Positions 30,531 to 41,064 of a stretch of DNA of 64,000 nucleotides are shown piece by piece. The position numbers and the translations under genes were made by a program. Source of the stretch: Blastocladiella emersonii ATCC 22665 (taxonomy: Eukaryota; Blastocladiomycota; Blastocladiomycetes; Blastocladiales; Blastocladiaceae); NCBI GenBank assembly GCA_025594325.1, contig JANHCV010000009.1:124001-188000 (forward strand). Direction: 5' to 3'. Position 1 is the stretch's first letter. Each line of letters opens with the position of its first letter. The notes beneath the pieces were generated by a model. The model saw only the letters and a list, made by a program, of their open reading frames with translations. It ran no database searches and was not told where the DNA came from.

Positions 30531-32765
30531 TTATTTGCCGGGGCGGACGACGATGATGGTGTTGGGGCTGGTAGCGCCGCCGCCGTTCCAGCCGGGCGGG
30601 AGCGCGGGGCCGTAGAAGGTGGCGGGCACGGCGGCCTGGCGCGTGCTGTCGGCCGCGTCCTCGGACCCGACCACGTAGTAGTTGTAGCCCGACTGCGCCT
30701 GGGCGCCCGTCGAGTAGTCGGCGTAGTCGGCCGCGTCCTCGGCGTAGTCGGCGCCGTCCTCGACCGAGTAGTCGGCGTAGTCGGCACCGTCCTCGGCGTA
30801 GTCGGCAGCGTCCTCGGTCGAGTAGTCGGCGTGGTAGTCGGCGCCGTCCTCGGCGTAGTCGGCCGCGTCCTCGGTCGAGTAGTCGGCGTAGTCGCCGGCG
30901 TCCTCGGCCTCCTCGAGCGAGTCCTCGGCCGCGTAGTCGGCGTAGTCGGCACCGTCCTCGGCGTAGTCGGCCGCATCCTCGGTCGAGTAGTCGGCGTGGT
31001 AGTCGGCGGCATCCTCGGCCGAGTAGTCGGCGTAGTCCGCACCATCCTCGGCGTAGTCGGCCGCGTCCTCAGTCGAGTAGTCGGCGTAGTCGCCCGCGTC
31101 CTCGGCCTCCTCGAGCGAGTCCTCGGCAGCGTAGTCGGCGTAGTCGGCACCGTCCTCGGCGTAGTCAGCCGCGTCCTCAGCCGAGTAGTCAGCGTAGTCG
31201 GCACCGTCCTCGGCGTAGTCGGCAGCGTCCTCGGTCGAGTAGTCGGCCCAGTCGGCCGCGTCCTCGGTGGCCGAGTAGTCGGCGTAGTCGGCGCCGTCCT
31301 CGGCGTGGTAGTCCGCCGCGTCCTTGGACGCCGAGTAGTCGGCGTGGTAGTCGGCGGGGTCCTGGGCGACTGCGTCCTCGGACACGGCAAACGCGGCCGA
31401 CGACGTGGCGAACTGGGGCTTGGCGGCCGTCTGGAACAGCGTGCGCTTGGTGTTGGCGCACGTCATGATGCGGCGCACCTCGAACTCGAGGTTGTCGCGG
31501 CACTCGTCGTTGTCGGCAAAGTTGTGGGCGCCCTGGAGCGTGATGCGCTGCGGGCCCGAGGGGAGCGCGCCGGCGCGCGCCGTGACGCTGATGGGCAGCC
31601 ACTTGCCGACGGGCAGCGACGCGTCGCGGAACACGCGGCCGCCGACGCGGCGCGACCCGTAGTAGAACGACACGGCCGCGTGCTTGACGGCGCACTTCTT
31701 GGCGGGGGTCGTGCCCGAGGCCGCCGCCGCCTCCTTGCCCTCGCGGAACCGCACCTGCGCGTAGAAGCGCACGAGCTTGGCCTTCTTGGGGATCTTGACC
31801 GCCGACGCCGTCTGGAACCCGTACTTGTGCAGCGCGCCCGACTCGAGGTTGCGCGCGGCCCCGTCGCGCTGGATCACCAGGCCGCCGTTGCGCGTCGCGC
31901 GCGCCGTGGCGGGGAACTTGGGCTTGGTGTACGGCAGCAGGCGCGTGCGCGGCGACTTGTTGAACGACGGCTTGCCGTTCACGTACACGACTACGCATGG
32001 GCGAGCGGGAGGGGACGGGTCAGTGCCTGGTTCGAGCGGGAGTAGGCCGTAGAAGAGACACGTACGCTTGTTGCAGAAGGCGCGGAGCTTGGACGGGATC
32101 CCACGGCGGCGGTTAGCGCCACGGAGGCCACGGCCACGGACGCGGCGGCCCGCGACACGGCCGGCACGGCGGCAGAAGCAGTCGAGCGCCTTGCCCTCGC
32201 CGGTGCGCACGCGGAACTTGCGGCCGCGCGGGCGGCGCTTGAGCTGCTGCACGAGGCGGCGGCGGATGCGGCGGCGGGCGCCGGCGTCGAGCTCCTCGTC
32301 GTCGGCCGACTTGGCCACCTCGCGGATGCGGCGGCGCGCGCGGCGGCGCAGGGCGCGGATGCGCGCGATGCGGCGGCGGCGGCGCGCAGCGAGCTCGTCC
32401 TCGTCCACGTCCTCGTCCTCGAGCCCGTCGCCGCGCGCAATCGAGCGCACGCGGCGGCGGATCTGGCGGCGCAGGCGGCGCGGCACGAACTCGTCGATGT
32501 CGAGGTCGTCAGCGCCGCGGCGACCGAGACCACGGCCGCGCGCGCCGTTGCCCGAGGCCGACGGGACCGAGGCGGCGCCGTCGATCGGGTTGCCGAGGCC
32601 GAAGCCCGAGTTGCCGCCGGGCGTGCGCTTGGCGGGCGGCATGTCGAAGAAGCGGTTCGAGATGGGCACGGCCGTGTCGGTCGACGCCTGCGGCTTGATG
32701 GGCTGCGGCTCGGCCACGGCCAGCGAGGCCACCGCCGCGACGGTCAGGAGGGTGGCGAACTTCAT
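30531..32765 (-). CDS. Secreted protein with basic domain, beta-rich domain and Ala-Asp-Tyr repeats
   Basis: Two exons (32066-32765 and 30531-31990; the 75-nt intron is a multiple of three) give 719 aa. MKFATLLTVAAVASLAVAEP is a clear signal peptide. Next comes an Arg-rich region (RRLRRQIRRRVRS, RRRRRIARIRALRRRARRR) with a few Cys. Then a probable beta-sandwich domain (VVVYVNGKPSFNKSPRTRL, VKLVRFYAQVRF-like strands, RITLQGAHNFADNDECRDN) carries four Cys. The last ~270 residues repeat an 18-residue unit of the type EDAADYAEDGADYADYS. The tail (GYNYYVVGSEDAADS, then TIIVVRPGK) is shared with the protein at 45868-46944. I know no such family. A cell-wall, matrix or metal-binding role is conjecture; the basic and acidic halves might interact. 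Confidence 0.75.
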   Translation of the reverse strand: MKFATLLTVAAVASLAVAEPQPIKPQASTDTAVPISNRFFDMPPAKRTPGGNSGFGLGNPIDGAASVPSASGNGARGRGLGRRGADDLDIDEFVPRRLRRQIRRRVRSIARGDGLEDEDVDEDELAARRRRRIARIRALRRRARRRIREVAKSADDEELDAGARRRIRRRLVQQLKRRPRGRKFRVRTGEGKALDCFCRRAGRVAGRRVRGRGLRGANRRRGIPSKLRAFCNKRTCLFYGLLPLEPGTDPSPPARPCVVVYVNGKPSFNKSPRTRLLPYTKPKFPATARATRNGGLVIQRDGAARNLESGALHKYGFQTASAVKIPKKAKLVRFYAQVRFREGKEAAAASGTTPAKKCAVKHAAVSFYYGSRRVGGRVFRDASLPVGKWLPISVTARAGALPSGPQRITLQGAHNFADNDECRDNLEFEVRRIMTCANTKRTLFQTAAKPQFATSSAAFAVSEDAVAQDPADYHADYSASKDAADYHAEDGADYADYSATEDAADWADYSTEDAADYAEDGADYADYSAEDAADYAEDGADYADYAAEDSLEEAEDAGDYADYSTEDAADYAEDGADYADYSAEDAADYHADYSTEDAADYAEDGADYADYAAEDSLEEAEDAGDYADYSTEDAADYAEDGADYHADYSTEDAADYAEDGADYADYSVEDGADYAEDAADYADYSTGAQAQSGYNYYVVGSEDAADSTRQAAVPATFYGPALPPGWNGGGATSPNTIIVVRPGK
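30700..31370. repeat. Coding tandem repeat, GTAGTCGGC-based
   Basis: Imperfect tandem copies of units built on GTAGTCGGC and GTCCTCGGC words, encoding the Ala-Asp-Tyr repeats on the minus strand. Similar DNA recurs at 46015-46830, so the two genes share the repeat at DNA level. Confidence 0.9.
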
Positions 32766-33263
32766 GGTACCGGTGGGTGGTGGTGGTGGTGGTGGTGGGT
32801 GGGGATGAGGGTGGGTCGGCGGGGTTGCGTGCACGATCCGGCGGCAGCACGAGGTCGATCCAGCGAGCCAGCGGGCAGAGAGAGGGCGGGCGGCGGGGGG
32901 AGCGGCGGCCTGATATGGCGCGCGGACGCGGGCGGACGGGCACGTTCTTCGAGGGCAACGAGGGCGAGGGCGAGGGCGACGCGTCCGCTCCGCCTGGGAA
33001 GCCCCGCCGCGCGTGCCGCGCATTCCCACGCGGCGCGGACGCGTGCGCGGCGGGAGACGCGCCGAGCGAATGACGGGGCGCATGACGGGGGCACCGAGTC
33101 CCGCACCCGCCGCGAGACGCGTCGCGGAAGCCACGCGTGGGAACCGACGTCCGACGCGCCCCACGTGCCCCGGAACGTGATATCCGAACGCGTCTCCCGT
33201 CTCGCGCCTTGCGTCTTGACCTCGCACCTCCCATCAAAGCAAGCTTCCATGTAACTTGAAACC
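32766..33263. promoter_or_regulatory. Divergent spacer upstream of the secreted-protein gene
   Basis: A (GGT)n run at about 32770-32799 is probably the CAC-rich 5' UTR of the minus-strand gene. Two GCGAGAC/ACGCGT words occur near 33110-33125 and 33186-33205; the second follows an ACGTGATATC string like that at 17932. No gene is seen. Confidence 0.5.
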
Positions 33264-33470
33264 ATGCAACTCGATGCAATGAACCCGCAACGGCCACGAC
33301 TGGTCCCCGACGTCATGGACCGAATCCTGGCGAGGACCGTCTCGCTTCACTACGACAGCGAGAAGATTCGACTGCGTGAGCCTGGGGTCAACCTTGTTCG
33401 CACCCTAGCCAGCTACACTCAAATCGCTCCCCGACCAACTTTACGCGTTAGCCCTGTCCGCGCGGGGCTT
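33264..33470 (+). pseudogene. LRR-family fragment 0 (N-terminal piece)
   Basis: A short stretch encoding PRLVPDVMDRILARTVSLH and then LVRTLASYTQIAPRPT matches the first ~60 residues of the family members downstream and is then lost. It is the 5'-most relic of the tandem array. Confidence 0.7.
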
Positions 33471-33652
33471 GAGGGAGTGTGGCTGAGAGCGGCACTTTGC
33501 CCGGCCAAGGAGGCGTGGATTCCTGGCCGGTGTGCGGCGCGATGCGGGACATCGAAGTTGAAACGCGACGCGACGGGCAGCACGAGCTCGCCAACGCGCG
33601 GCCAGCTTTCCGGGCGTCAAACGCCAACAAGCCCAAACACCTCCTAATTGCA

Positions 33653-35604
33653 ATGGAACTTGACGCAACACATTCTTGCAGACTTATTCTCGTACCCGAC
33701 GTGATCGACCGCATTCTTGTGAAGACGGTATCGCTGCACGCTGCCGGGCGGCCACGCGCGTGTCTGCGTTCGTCCGAGGCCTGCAGCGAACTTGTGCAAG
33801 CTCTTTCCAACTACACTCGCGTAGCTTGCCGTGCCGTCATTTCCAATGTGCTTCCGCGTGCGTTTGCAGTCATCCGGCACCTGATCGACGTGATGGTCGC
33901 GAGGAGCCATCTTAGCATGCCTGCCTTGCGTGCTTGGGGCGCGAGCGGACTTGTACTCGCAGCCTCGCACCCCATGGTGAAGCTCGATGTTCTGCACTCG
34001 CTGTTCAGGATGGAGGCGTACCGCGACGCTGGTATCGGGATCAGCGGCATTAAGTCGCCGCTCCCGCAGGTCTTGGTCATGTTCGACTTGGGCCACCTCG
34101 TTGGGACCTTGAAGGCTGACTTGTCGGTGCATGCTTCTCGTGTGCAGTCCCGTCGACTGGTGTCCCGTCTTGGCTGACTCACGCTCGCGTCTAGCTCGAG
34201 CCCCGCGTGCCACCGGCGGGAGACGTCGCCATCGACGAGTTAGCGAACGATATTGCAGCTGGCCGCATCACTACCATTAACTTCTCCAGAAAGCGGATCA
34301 CTTCGGCTGGCACCGCACGACTTTCGAACGCACTTGCGAGCGAGCAGCAGCAGGTGTCGAGGGTCTCCCTCAAAACTTACGATTTGACCTTGACGACGCT
34401 AGCCGAGATCGCGTTCCCGCCAACCATCGAGCATCTTGATCTCTCATCCAACCGCATCGGCTCTTCTCGGCATCTCGACGAATCGATGGCCGGCAACGTG
34501 GCTCCCCCGATCGCACATTTACCACCCTCGCTCGTGTCGCTCAACCTCAGCAACTGCAACCAGAGCTTTGGCCTCTTCCAGCTTCTCCAGGTCCCGCTGC
34601 CGGAATCTCTCGCACGGCTCGACTTGAGCAACAACGTCATCCGCGGCCCGGACCTCGCGACACTCGGCCGCGCGCTTCCACCTCGGCTCATCGAGCTGCA
34701 ACTGGCCAATGTCAAGCTTTTTCGACGGTCGCTTGGCATGACGCTTGATAGCGTCCTGTCTCAGCAGCTCGGCGCGCTGGCCTCGCACTTTCCACCGACG
34801 CTCGCGACCCTTGACCTTCGCGGTTCCCGGATCGGGAACAAGGGTATTGCTGCGCTTGCCCAGCACCTGCCCGCGTCGCTGACCACGCTGATCCTCTCGA
34901 ACAACGGCATCAGCGACTACTCGCAGCTTGTGCGGCATATGCCGCCGCAGCTCGAGCGTCTTGAGATGACCGAAGAGCGGAGCAGCTTCCAGGACTTTGA
35001 TCTCGATGCTGACCGAACCAAGTTCCTCGAGACCGCGCTCAAAAACCAGCGCGACGAGGTCTCCGCCAAACTCGTTGACGCGTTTCCGCCGACGCTCAAG
35101 CATCTCGCTTTCAACCGGCTCCGCACGCGGTATCACCGGAGCTTCTTCTACTTCATCCGGTACCTCCCGCCCGCGCTCAAGACGCTTGATCTCAGAGACT
35201 GGTTCGTGAGTCGGCGTGTGTGGTGGGAGCTCGCCATCGCAGCCCTGCCGCCGACGCTTGAGCGGATTACGATCGACCGACGCGTCTACCGTGAGGTACT
35301 GAACGCCATGGCTCCACAGCTCCCGAGCGGTCTCGCACTCGTTCAACCCGGCATCCGCGAGTGGTACGGCCAGCGTGAGCCGGACACTGCAGTCGTCGAG
35401 CCTAGTTCAGCCCTTTTCGAGAATGATCCTTACTGCACATACGACGAATCGCTTCAGCAAGGCGTCGAGCTGTGCGACAAGTACTCGGGACAGGCCTTGA
35501 AGGTGCACCTTTGCTACATCGACCACTTTCCTGAGAACGGCGAAGAAGGGCAGTCAGGCCGCCACTCACCACGCACGCGCGCGCGGCTGGTTGACCGTCT
35601 CTAA
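33653..35604 (+). CDS. LRR-family protein, array copy A (intact)
   Basis: Two exons (33653-34126 and 34195-35604; 68-nt intron) give 627 aa. Exon 1 encodes a helical N-terminal domain starting LVPDVIDRILVKTVSLH, then LVQALSNYTRVACRAVI, LSMPALRAWGAS and VLVMFDLGHLVG. The opening resembles an F-box but is not a confident match. Exon 2 encodes irregular leucine-rich repeats (PTIEHLDLSSNRIGSS, PPSLVSLNLSNCNQSFG, PESLARLDLSNNVI, PASLTTLILSNNGISDYSQL). A conserved block follows (LKHLAFNRLRTRYHRSFFYF, DWFVSRRVWWELAIAALPPT), then an acidic C-terminus. No signal peptide or membrane helix. Function unknown; an SCF-type substrate receptor is one hypothesis. It is one of two array members with no visible defect. 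Confidence 0.78.
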
Positions 35605-35946
35605 CTGACCATGCAATATAAAACTTTGCTGGGAGAAGGCATACCGCAGCACCCCCACGAGGGGTAGTACCCTCAACGCTTGTGCGGATCACGCGCCAAC
35701 CGCGTGATTCTTAACGCTATGGCCCCATAGTTCCCTGTGTTGATGTGCTCTCGAAAACATGGCTCAGTTGACACCTCGCCTGGACCGCTGTCGGCAACCG
35801 CGAAGCGCGACGCGTTGGTCGGAACAGGTGACGGCTCAGGTGATGGCGGCGGCGCCACACGGCGCCTGTTCGCTAGGCAACTCTGCGCCCTCGACGCCTC
35901 GCTCTCCAGCATGTCATGTAAGCCGATGAATTTTGTACCCAACACC

Positions 35947-37747
35947 ATGGAACTTGCTGCAACGTTATTGCGCCGGCCCAGGCTCGTTCCTGATGTCATT
36001 GAGCGCATCCTGGTGTTCACTATTTTGTTGCACAATACCGACCTACCTTTCAGCCGCTCAGTCGACGGGGTCGCCTTAGTGCGCCAACTGTCCAACTACA
36101 CTCGCGTCTCGTGCCGCGCCAATATTCCAATGGTGCTTCCCCTGGTGTTTGACACGATCCTCCTTTCTTCTTGCCTGCGCAGCGCGGGAGTGAACCTCAA
36201 CATGCCTGCCTTGCGTGTTTGGGCTGCGTCTGATCGGCGGATTACTGGCGATTCCTTCTGGCTATCGCCCATCTTTGTCCATCACTACGATCGAATTGAG
36301 GCCTTTCGCGACGCTGGCATCCCAATCGACCACGTTTGGATGCCGCGCCCGCAGATCTTGGTCATGTTTAATCTTGGTCATCTTGTTGGAGCAAGCCAAG
36401 TCAATTTGGCGGTGCGGTCTTTATGTATCAAACATCGTCATGATGTGCGCGCTTACGCAAACTCCTTGTCCGTGAACAGGTCGATCCAAACGTTCCGCCA
36501 GCGGGTGATGTTGCTATCGCGGAGCTGGCCCAGGATATTGCTTCTGGCTCCGTTTCTTGCGTCGATATTTCGGTCAAACAAATCACTGCGCCTGGTGCGC
36601 GACGGCTTTCGCTCGCGCTCGGTAGTGCGCGCCAGCAGGTTTCGGACCTTAACCTGTCGACCTGCGACCTGACTTTGGCGTCGCTCTCCGAGATCAAATT
36701 TCCTGTGACCGTAAAACACCTCGACCTTTCTTTCAACAGGATCGGTACTTCCCGACATTTCAATCGCCAAACCGGCAAGGCTACGCTGCCGACTGTCCGC
36801 TTACCGTCGTCGCTAGTGTCGCTCAATGTCAGTCGCTGCAACCAGCGATTTGGCCCCACGCAACTCTTCCTGGACGTTTTGCCGGCTTCGCTCGAGCGGC
36901 TTGATCTGAGCGGCAACATATTCAACGACGACGACATTGAGACTATTGGTCGCGCACTTCCGCCTAGCCTCGTCGAGCTGCGACTCGCAGATCTCAGGTT
37001 GTTTACCTACTACACGGACCAGGGCCCGACTCCATCCACGTTCACTAAGCTAAGCCTCTTCGCCTCGCGCCTTGCGCCAACTCTGACACTCCTCAACCTG
37101 CGAGGAGCCCAGTTCGGAGACCGAGGCCTGGCCGCCATTGCTCCCCATTTGCCCGCGTCCCTCACGACACTTGTTCTTTCCGGCAACATCATTGGCGACT
37201 ATACCCCGCTCTCTGAAAATATGCCGCCGTGACTTGAGTCGCTTGAGCTCGCCTCGAGCTGGTGCGGCTTTCACGGAAACAATCGGCTTCGCACGCGATA
37301 CCACCGCACCTTCGTGTACTTAATCGAGCACCTTCCACCCCTGCTCGAGTCGCTTGATCTCTCAGCTGGTATGTCAGCCGCTGGGCATGGTGGGCCTTGG
37401 CCACGGCCACGCTTCCAGCGACGCTCAAGACGATCACGGTCGACTTGTGCGTTAACAACCGATTCATGGATGTCGCTGCCGAATGGCTCCCCATCGGCAT
37501 CACGCTAGTCCAGTCTCGCGGTCGCATTCGCCACGGTCGGCGCGAGCCAGGTGATGCTGCGCCCAGCGAGCCAGATGCAGCGCTGCTCGCAGGGGACCCG
37601 TACGAGGAGAATTTGGCCGAGGGCGAACCTGGGCTCGAGTACTGACAGCTCTACGCAGATTGCCAGTACATTGATTTCGACGATTACAGACCCGGGTCTC
37701 TCTCTGAGAGCGAATACAGCGACGAAGATGACGAAGAGGGCAAGTGA
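35947..37747 (+). pseudogene. LRR-family copy B (decayed)
   Basis: Exon 1 (35947-36411) and the start of exon 2 (from 36480) are intact: LVPDVIERILVFTILLH, LNMPALRVWAASDRR, then VDPNVPPAGDVAIAELA and LRRs. At 37230-37232 a TGA replaces an Arg/Asn position of the conserved MPPRLE motif. About 45 codons present in the other copies are then missing, and a one-base shift follows near 37365. The rest (NNRFMDVAAEWLPIG, ALLAGDPYEENLAEGEPGLEY) stays recognisable but meets a second TGA at 37643, where copy C has Trp. The damage is multiple, so loss of full-length function is likely. A truncated 5' product of about 400 aa remains possible. Confidence 0.8.
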
Positions 37748-38149
37748 ACATGTTGGCGGCGGACAACCGGACGTGTCCACCATCGAAGTGTTCCAAATTA
37801 TATATAAAGTTTTTAACTTGAGCCTCGAGTCTGTCTGCTTGCTTCTCTGCGCGAGAAGAACTGCGGCAACATGCCGAAATAATCGACGCGTGCTCGCGTG
37901 ACCGCTGACACTCGTTCCGAAGGACGTGTCTCGCGTCTGGTGCGAGACACGTTAGTCCGTGCGGAACGTATGTGGTCCGGCCTTGATCCATGTGGGTCGA
38001 TTTATTGTCAACGGTTCATTTTGTGCGAGTCCTTGTACGAACGCGCTGCGGAACATGATTCTGCTCGCACACCTTCGCGATCAGTGAGACATAGCGTCAA
38101 GCACGAACATCATTTATTATGCACATCTAAGCAGAAAAATCCGACAGCA
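37748..38149. other. Spacer after LRR copy B
   Basis: AT-richer 402 bp with TATATAAAG near 37801 and the inverted repeat at 37924-37952; no gene recognised. Confidence 0.4.
37924..37952. promoter_or_regulatory. 11-bp inverted repeat ACGTGTCTCGC
   Basis: ACGTGTCTCGC (37924-37934) and its exact reverse complement (37942-37952) with a 7-nt spacer. The core GCGAGAC also forms inverted repeats at 17913-17958 and 38694-38713. Confidence 0.75.
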
Positions 38150-38519
38150 CTACCGGGCGACAACATAGACCACGTTTCTCGGGCGGCCATCGTAGCCCCA
38201 GACGCTCTTGGGCGGCTCTGGGTTCTTGAGCTTGTTGATGTCAATGGGGATCGTGTTGATCGCCTGAACGATCATCGTGGGCGAGAATCACATGTGCTGC
38301 GCGTACATGTCACCGCCATCTTCGACCAAGTTGTGCCAGTCGAAGCGACCCGCACGCCCGCCTTGCTCGTCGCCTTGATCGTCGTAGCCAGCGCGGAGCG
38401 CCCATCGCGAGGGACGCTGGGCCGGTCGACGTGAAAGTAGTGCTTGCCGACGCAAGGAGCGCTATCACAACGACGACGATCGAAGAATGATGCAAGAGCT
38501 TCTTAATGTTCATGATCAT
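38150..38519 (-). pseudogene. Dead small secreted-protein gene
   Basis: Read from 38519, the minus strand begins MIMNIKKLLHHSSIVVVVIA, a plausible signal peptide, and continues to about APRWL. A frame change is then needed to reach a coherent continuation (YDDQGDEQGGRAGRFDWHNL, MYAQHM). An in-frame TGA (38288-38290) interrupts it before INKLKNPEPPKSVWGYD and RPRNVVYVVAR at the end. The closing pattern loosely recalls the C-termini of the two Ala-Asp-Tyr-repeat proteins, but that link is weak. It lies inside the LRR array on the opposite strand. Confidence 0.5.
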
Positions 38520-38693
38520 GGTGACAGGGGACGCGATTTGCGGAGAGTTCGAGGAAAGTTGTTTGGAGCGTGATTGAGCGGGATGACTCGTCTGGTTCGG
38601 CCTCGAATTGACAGTGAACCTCCGAGATGATGTGATGCGAGACGTGTGAGACAGCGCGTTTCGTGGCGGAAAGCTGTCAGCGTGTATCGGCGA

Positions 38694-38713
38694 GCGAGAC
38701 AGGAGTGTCTCGC
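38694..38713. promoter_or_regulatory. Inverted GCGAGAC repeat upstream of LRR copy C
   Basis: GCGAGAC and GTCTCGC separated by 6 nt, about 120-140 bp before the copy C start codon. Confidence 0.55.
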
Positions 38714-38834
38714 AACGCGCCGCGGCACGTGGTGGCGCCGCCACTCGCTGCTTTTGTAGAAATGAACCGACCCCGGAACTGACCCGGGCTCCGCGGACGC
38801 TCAATGTAACTGATGAACTTTGCACTCTTGCACC

Positions 38835-40818
38835 ATGAAACTTGATGCAACTAGACCTCGTTGGCCCCTGCTCGTGCCTGACGTGATTGACCGCATTCTT
38901 GTGAACACGATCGCGCTGCACGATCTCGAGCTGCCGCCGACGTTCAAGGACGGTGTCGCCTTAGTGCGCCTTCTCGCAAACTACACCCGCGTTTCCTACC
39001 GCGCCAACATTCCCCGAGTCTTGCCTTACGCACTTGCTCTGCTCCGGCGTCGCTTCACTCTGGATACAGCTGGGATAGGCTTGAACATGCCGATTCTGCG
39101 CGCTTGGGCTGCAGTCAATCATCGAAGCATTGGCTTGAGCCTTGAAGTAATGCGTGACACAATGTATCACTTGCACTGAATCGAGGCGTTTCGAGACGCC
39201 GGCCTTCCGATCTACGGTGTTTGGGCGCCACAGCCACGGCTCTTGGTGATGTTCGACCTCGGTCATCTCGTGGGTATTCGCGTGGTAAACTTGACGGTTC
39301 GATTTGCGCGTGACCGGGTTCAAATGTTCCCACAAACTGATTTCCACTCGTATGTAGGTTGATCCAAGCGTTCCCCCGTCCGGCGATGTTGCCGTTGACG
39401 AACTTGCTGACGGGATTGCTTCTGGTCGCGTAACCGCGGTCGACATATCTGTCAAACGCATCACCGCGGCGGTTGCACGCCGGCTCTCGGACGCGCTTGC
39501 GGACGAGCGCCAGCGGGTCACACACTTGCGGCTCTCGACCTGCGATTTGACTCTCGCATTGCTGGCCGAGATCACGTTCCCGACGACTCTAACGCATCTC
39601 GATCTCTCATTCAATCGAATTGGTTGTTCTTGGGACCTCCATCGGTGTTCGGATCGACTAGCCATCCCAACAGTCTGTCTACCACCTTCACTCGTGTCTC
39701 TCAACCTCAATAACTGCAACCAGCACTTCGGCCTTACGCAACTTCTTCGCAACCCACTGCCTGATTCAATCGAACAACTGGACATGGGTGGCAACGTCGT
39801 AAACAGCCGCGACCTTGAGGAGCTTTGCCGCGCACTCCCGCCAAGCCTCGTTGAGCTACGACTTGACAACCTCGTACTCTTCTCCCGCCATCCGGGAGAG
39901 ACCCTGCCCTCGTGTATGGCTCGTAATCTGGGCGTGCTTGCCTCGAAGTTTGCACAGACTCTGACACTGCTTGATCTTCGCGACTCGTGGATCAGCGACC
40001 GAGGTCTGGCTGCAATCGCTCCGTACCTGCCCGCGTCGCTTACTACGCTCATCCTCTCCAATAACAGCATTAGCGACTACACTCCACTCGTTTCGCACAT
40101 GCCACCGCGTCTCGAGCGACTTGAGCTTGCAGAAACCGCGTGCAGCTTCTGGGACTGCGACGGCTTTGCGGACGAGACCAAGTTTTTGTTGACGGCGCTG
40201 TACAACCAGCGCGATGAAGCGTCGGCCGCGCTTGTCGACGCGCTCCCTGTAACTCTCAAGCACCTCGCATTAAACCGTTTGCGCACGCGGTACCACCAGA
40301 GCTTCCTGTACTTTGTTCATCACCTTCCGCCCGCGCTCGAAACGCTCGACCTCACAAACTGGTTCGTCAGTCGCCGCGCATGGTGGACGCTCTCGACCGC
40401 GCCGCTTCCATCAAAGCTCGCGCGGGTTGTACTTGACCGGCGCGTCAACCCGCGGTTCTCGGACGCCCTGGCTCCGAACCTCCCTGTCGGCGTCGCCCTA
40501 GTCCAGCCAGGTGTTTGCGAACGGCACGGTCAACGCGAGCCGGGCACCGAGGCTCCTGGGTTCGAGCCATCGCTGTTCGCGCGCGACCCGTACGAGGAAA
40601 ATGTCGAAGAAGGCGAGCCCGGGCAAGAGTATTGGCAGTTGTACGAGGGTGAACCCTTTCTCGTGCACAACACCTACATCGGCGGGTACCTCTCGGACGA
40701 AGAGGAAGACGAGGAGGAAGACGAGGAGGAAGACGAGGAGGAGAGTGATGATGATGGCACTGACATTGATGGCTCAGACGATGACGGCGCGGACGACGAG
40801 ATTGAGGAGGGCGAATGA
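38835..40818 (+). CDS. LRR-family protein, array copy C (one in-frame TGA in exon 1)
   Basis: Exons 38835-39296 and 39358-40818 correspond to the copy A structure. Exon 1 opens LVPDVIDRILVNTIALH and contains LLANYTRVSYRANIPRVLP. At 39177-39179 a TGA stands where the paralogues have Arg or Lys before IEAFRDAG. This is a CGA-to-TGA type change that would end translation at residue 114. A 39-nt in-frame intron (GTAATG...GAG) over this spot would rescue the protein, but the paralogues are coding here, so I favour a nonsense mutation. Exon 2 is open for 486 codons with the whole LRR domain and an expanded acidic C-terminus (EEDEEEDEEEDEEESDDDG). Either a recent pseudogene or a protein translated through or around the stop. 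Confidence 0.65.
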
Positions 40819-41064
40819 ATTAATTGCTCGCGTGGCATAAAAATTTGATCACGTTGGAATGATATGAAAGCAAACCATTAAGACCGTGAGGATTCAGTGG
40901 CGCGTGCAACACGTGTGGTGGCTGCGAGACCAGGGGGGCTGGCGAGACATTGCGGAACAAGCCCCAGCCCCCCACTCGGGCCCTCGCCCTCCAGCTCCCC
41001 CTTCCTCTCTCCCAGATGTCAACTCTCCCCATGAACGCTCATATCGACTACGTAACTTGATGCA

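Noticed and set aside
30700-31370. CRISPR-like or minisatellite array
   Set aside because: The repeats are in frame, encode one protein, have no unique spacers, and the genome is eukaryotic.
30831-32045. Plus-strand frame rich in Gly/Val/Leu repeats opposite the secreted-protein gene
   Set aside because: It is the antisense of the Ala-Asp-Tyr repeats; only the minus strand gives a signal peptide and a start codon in context.
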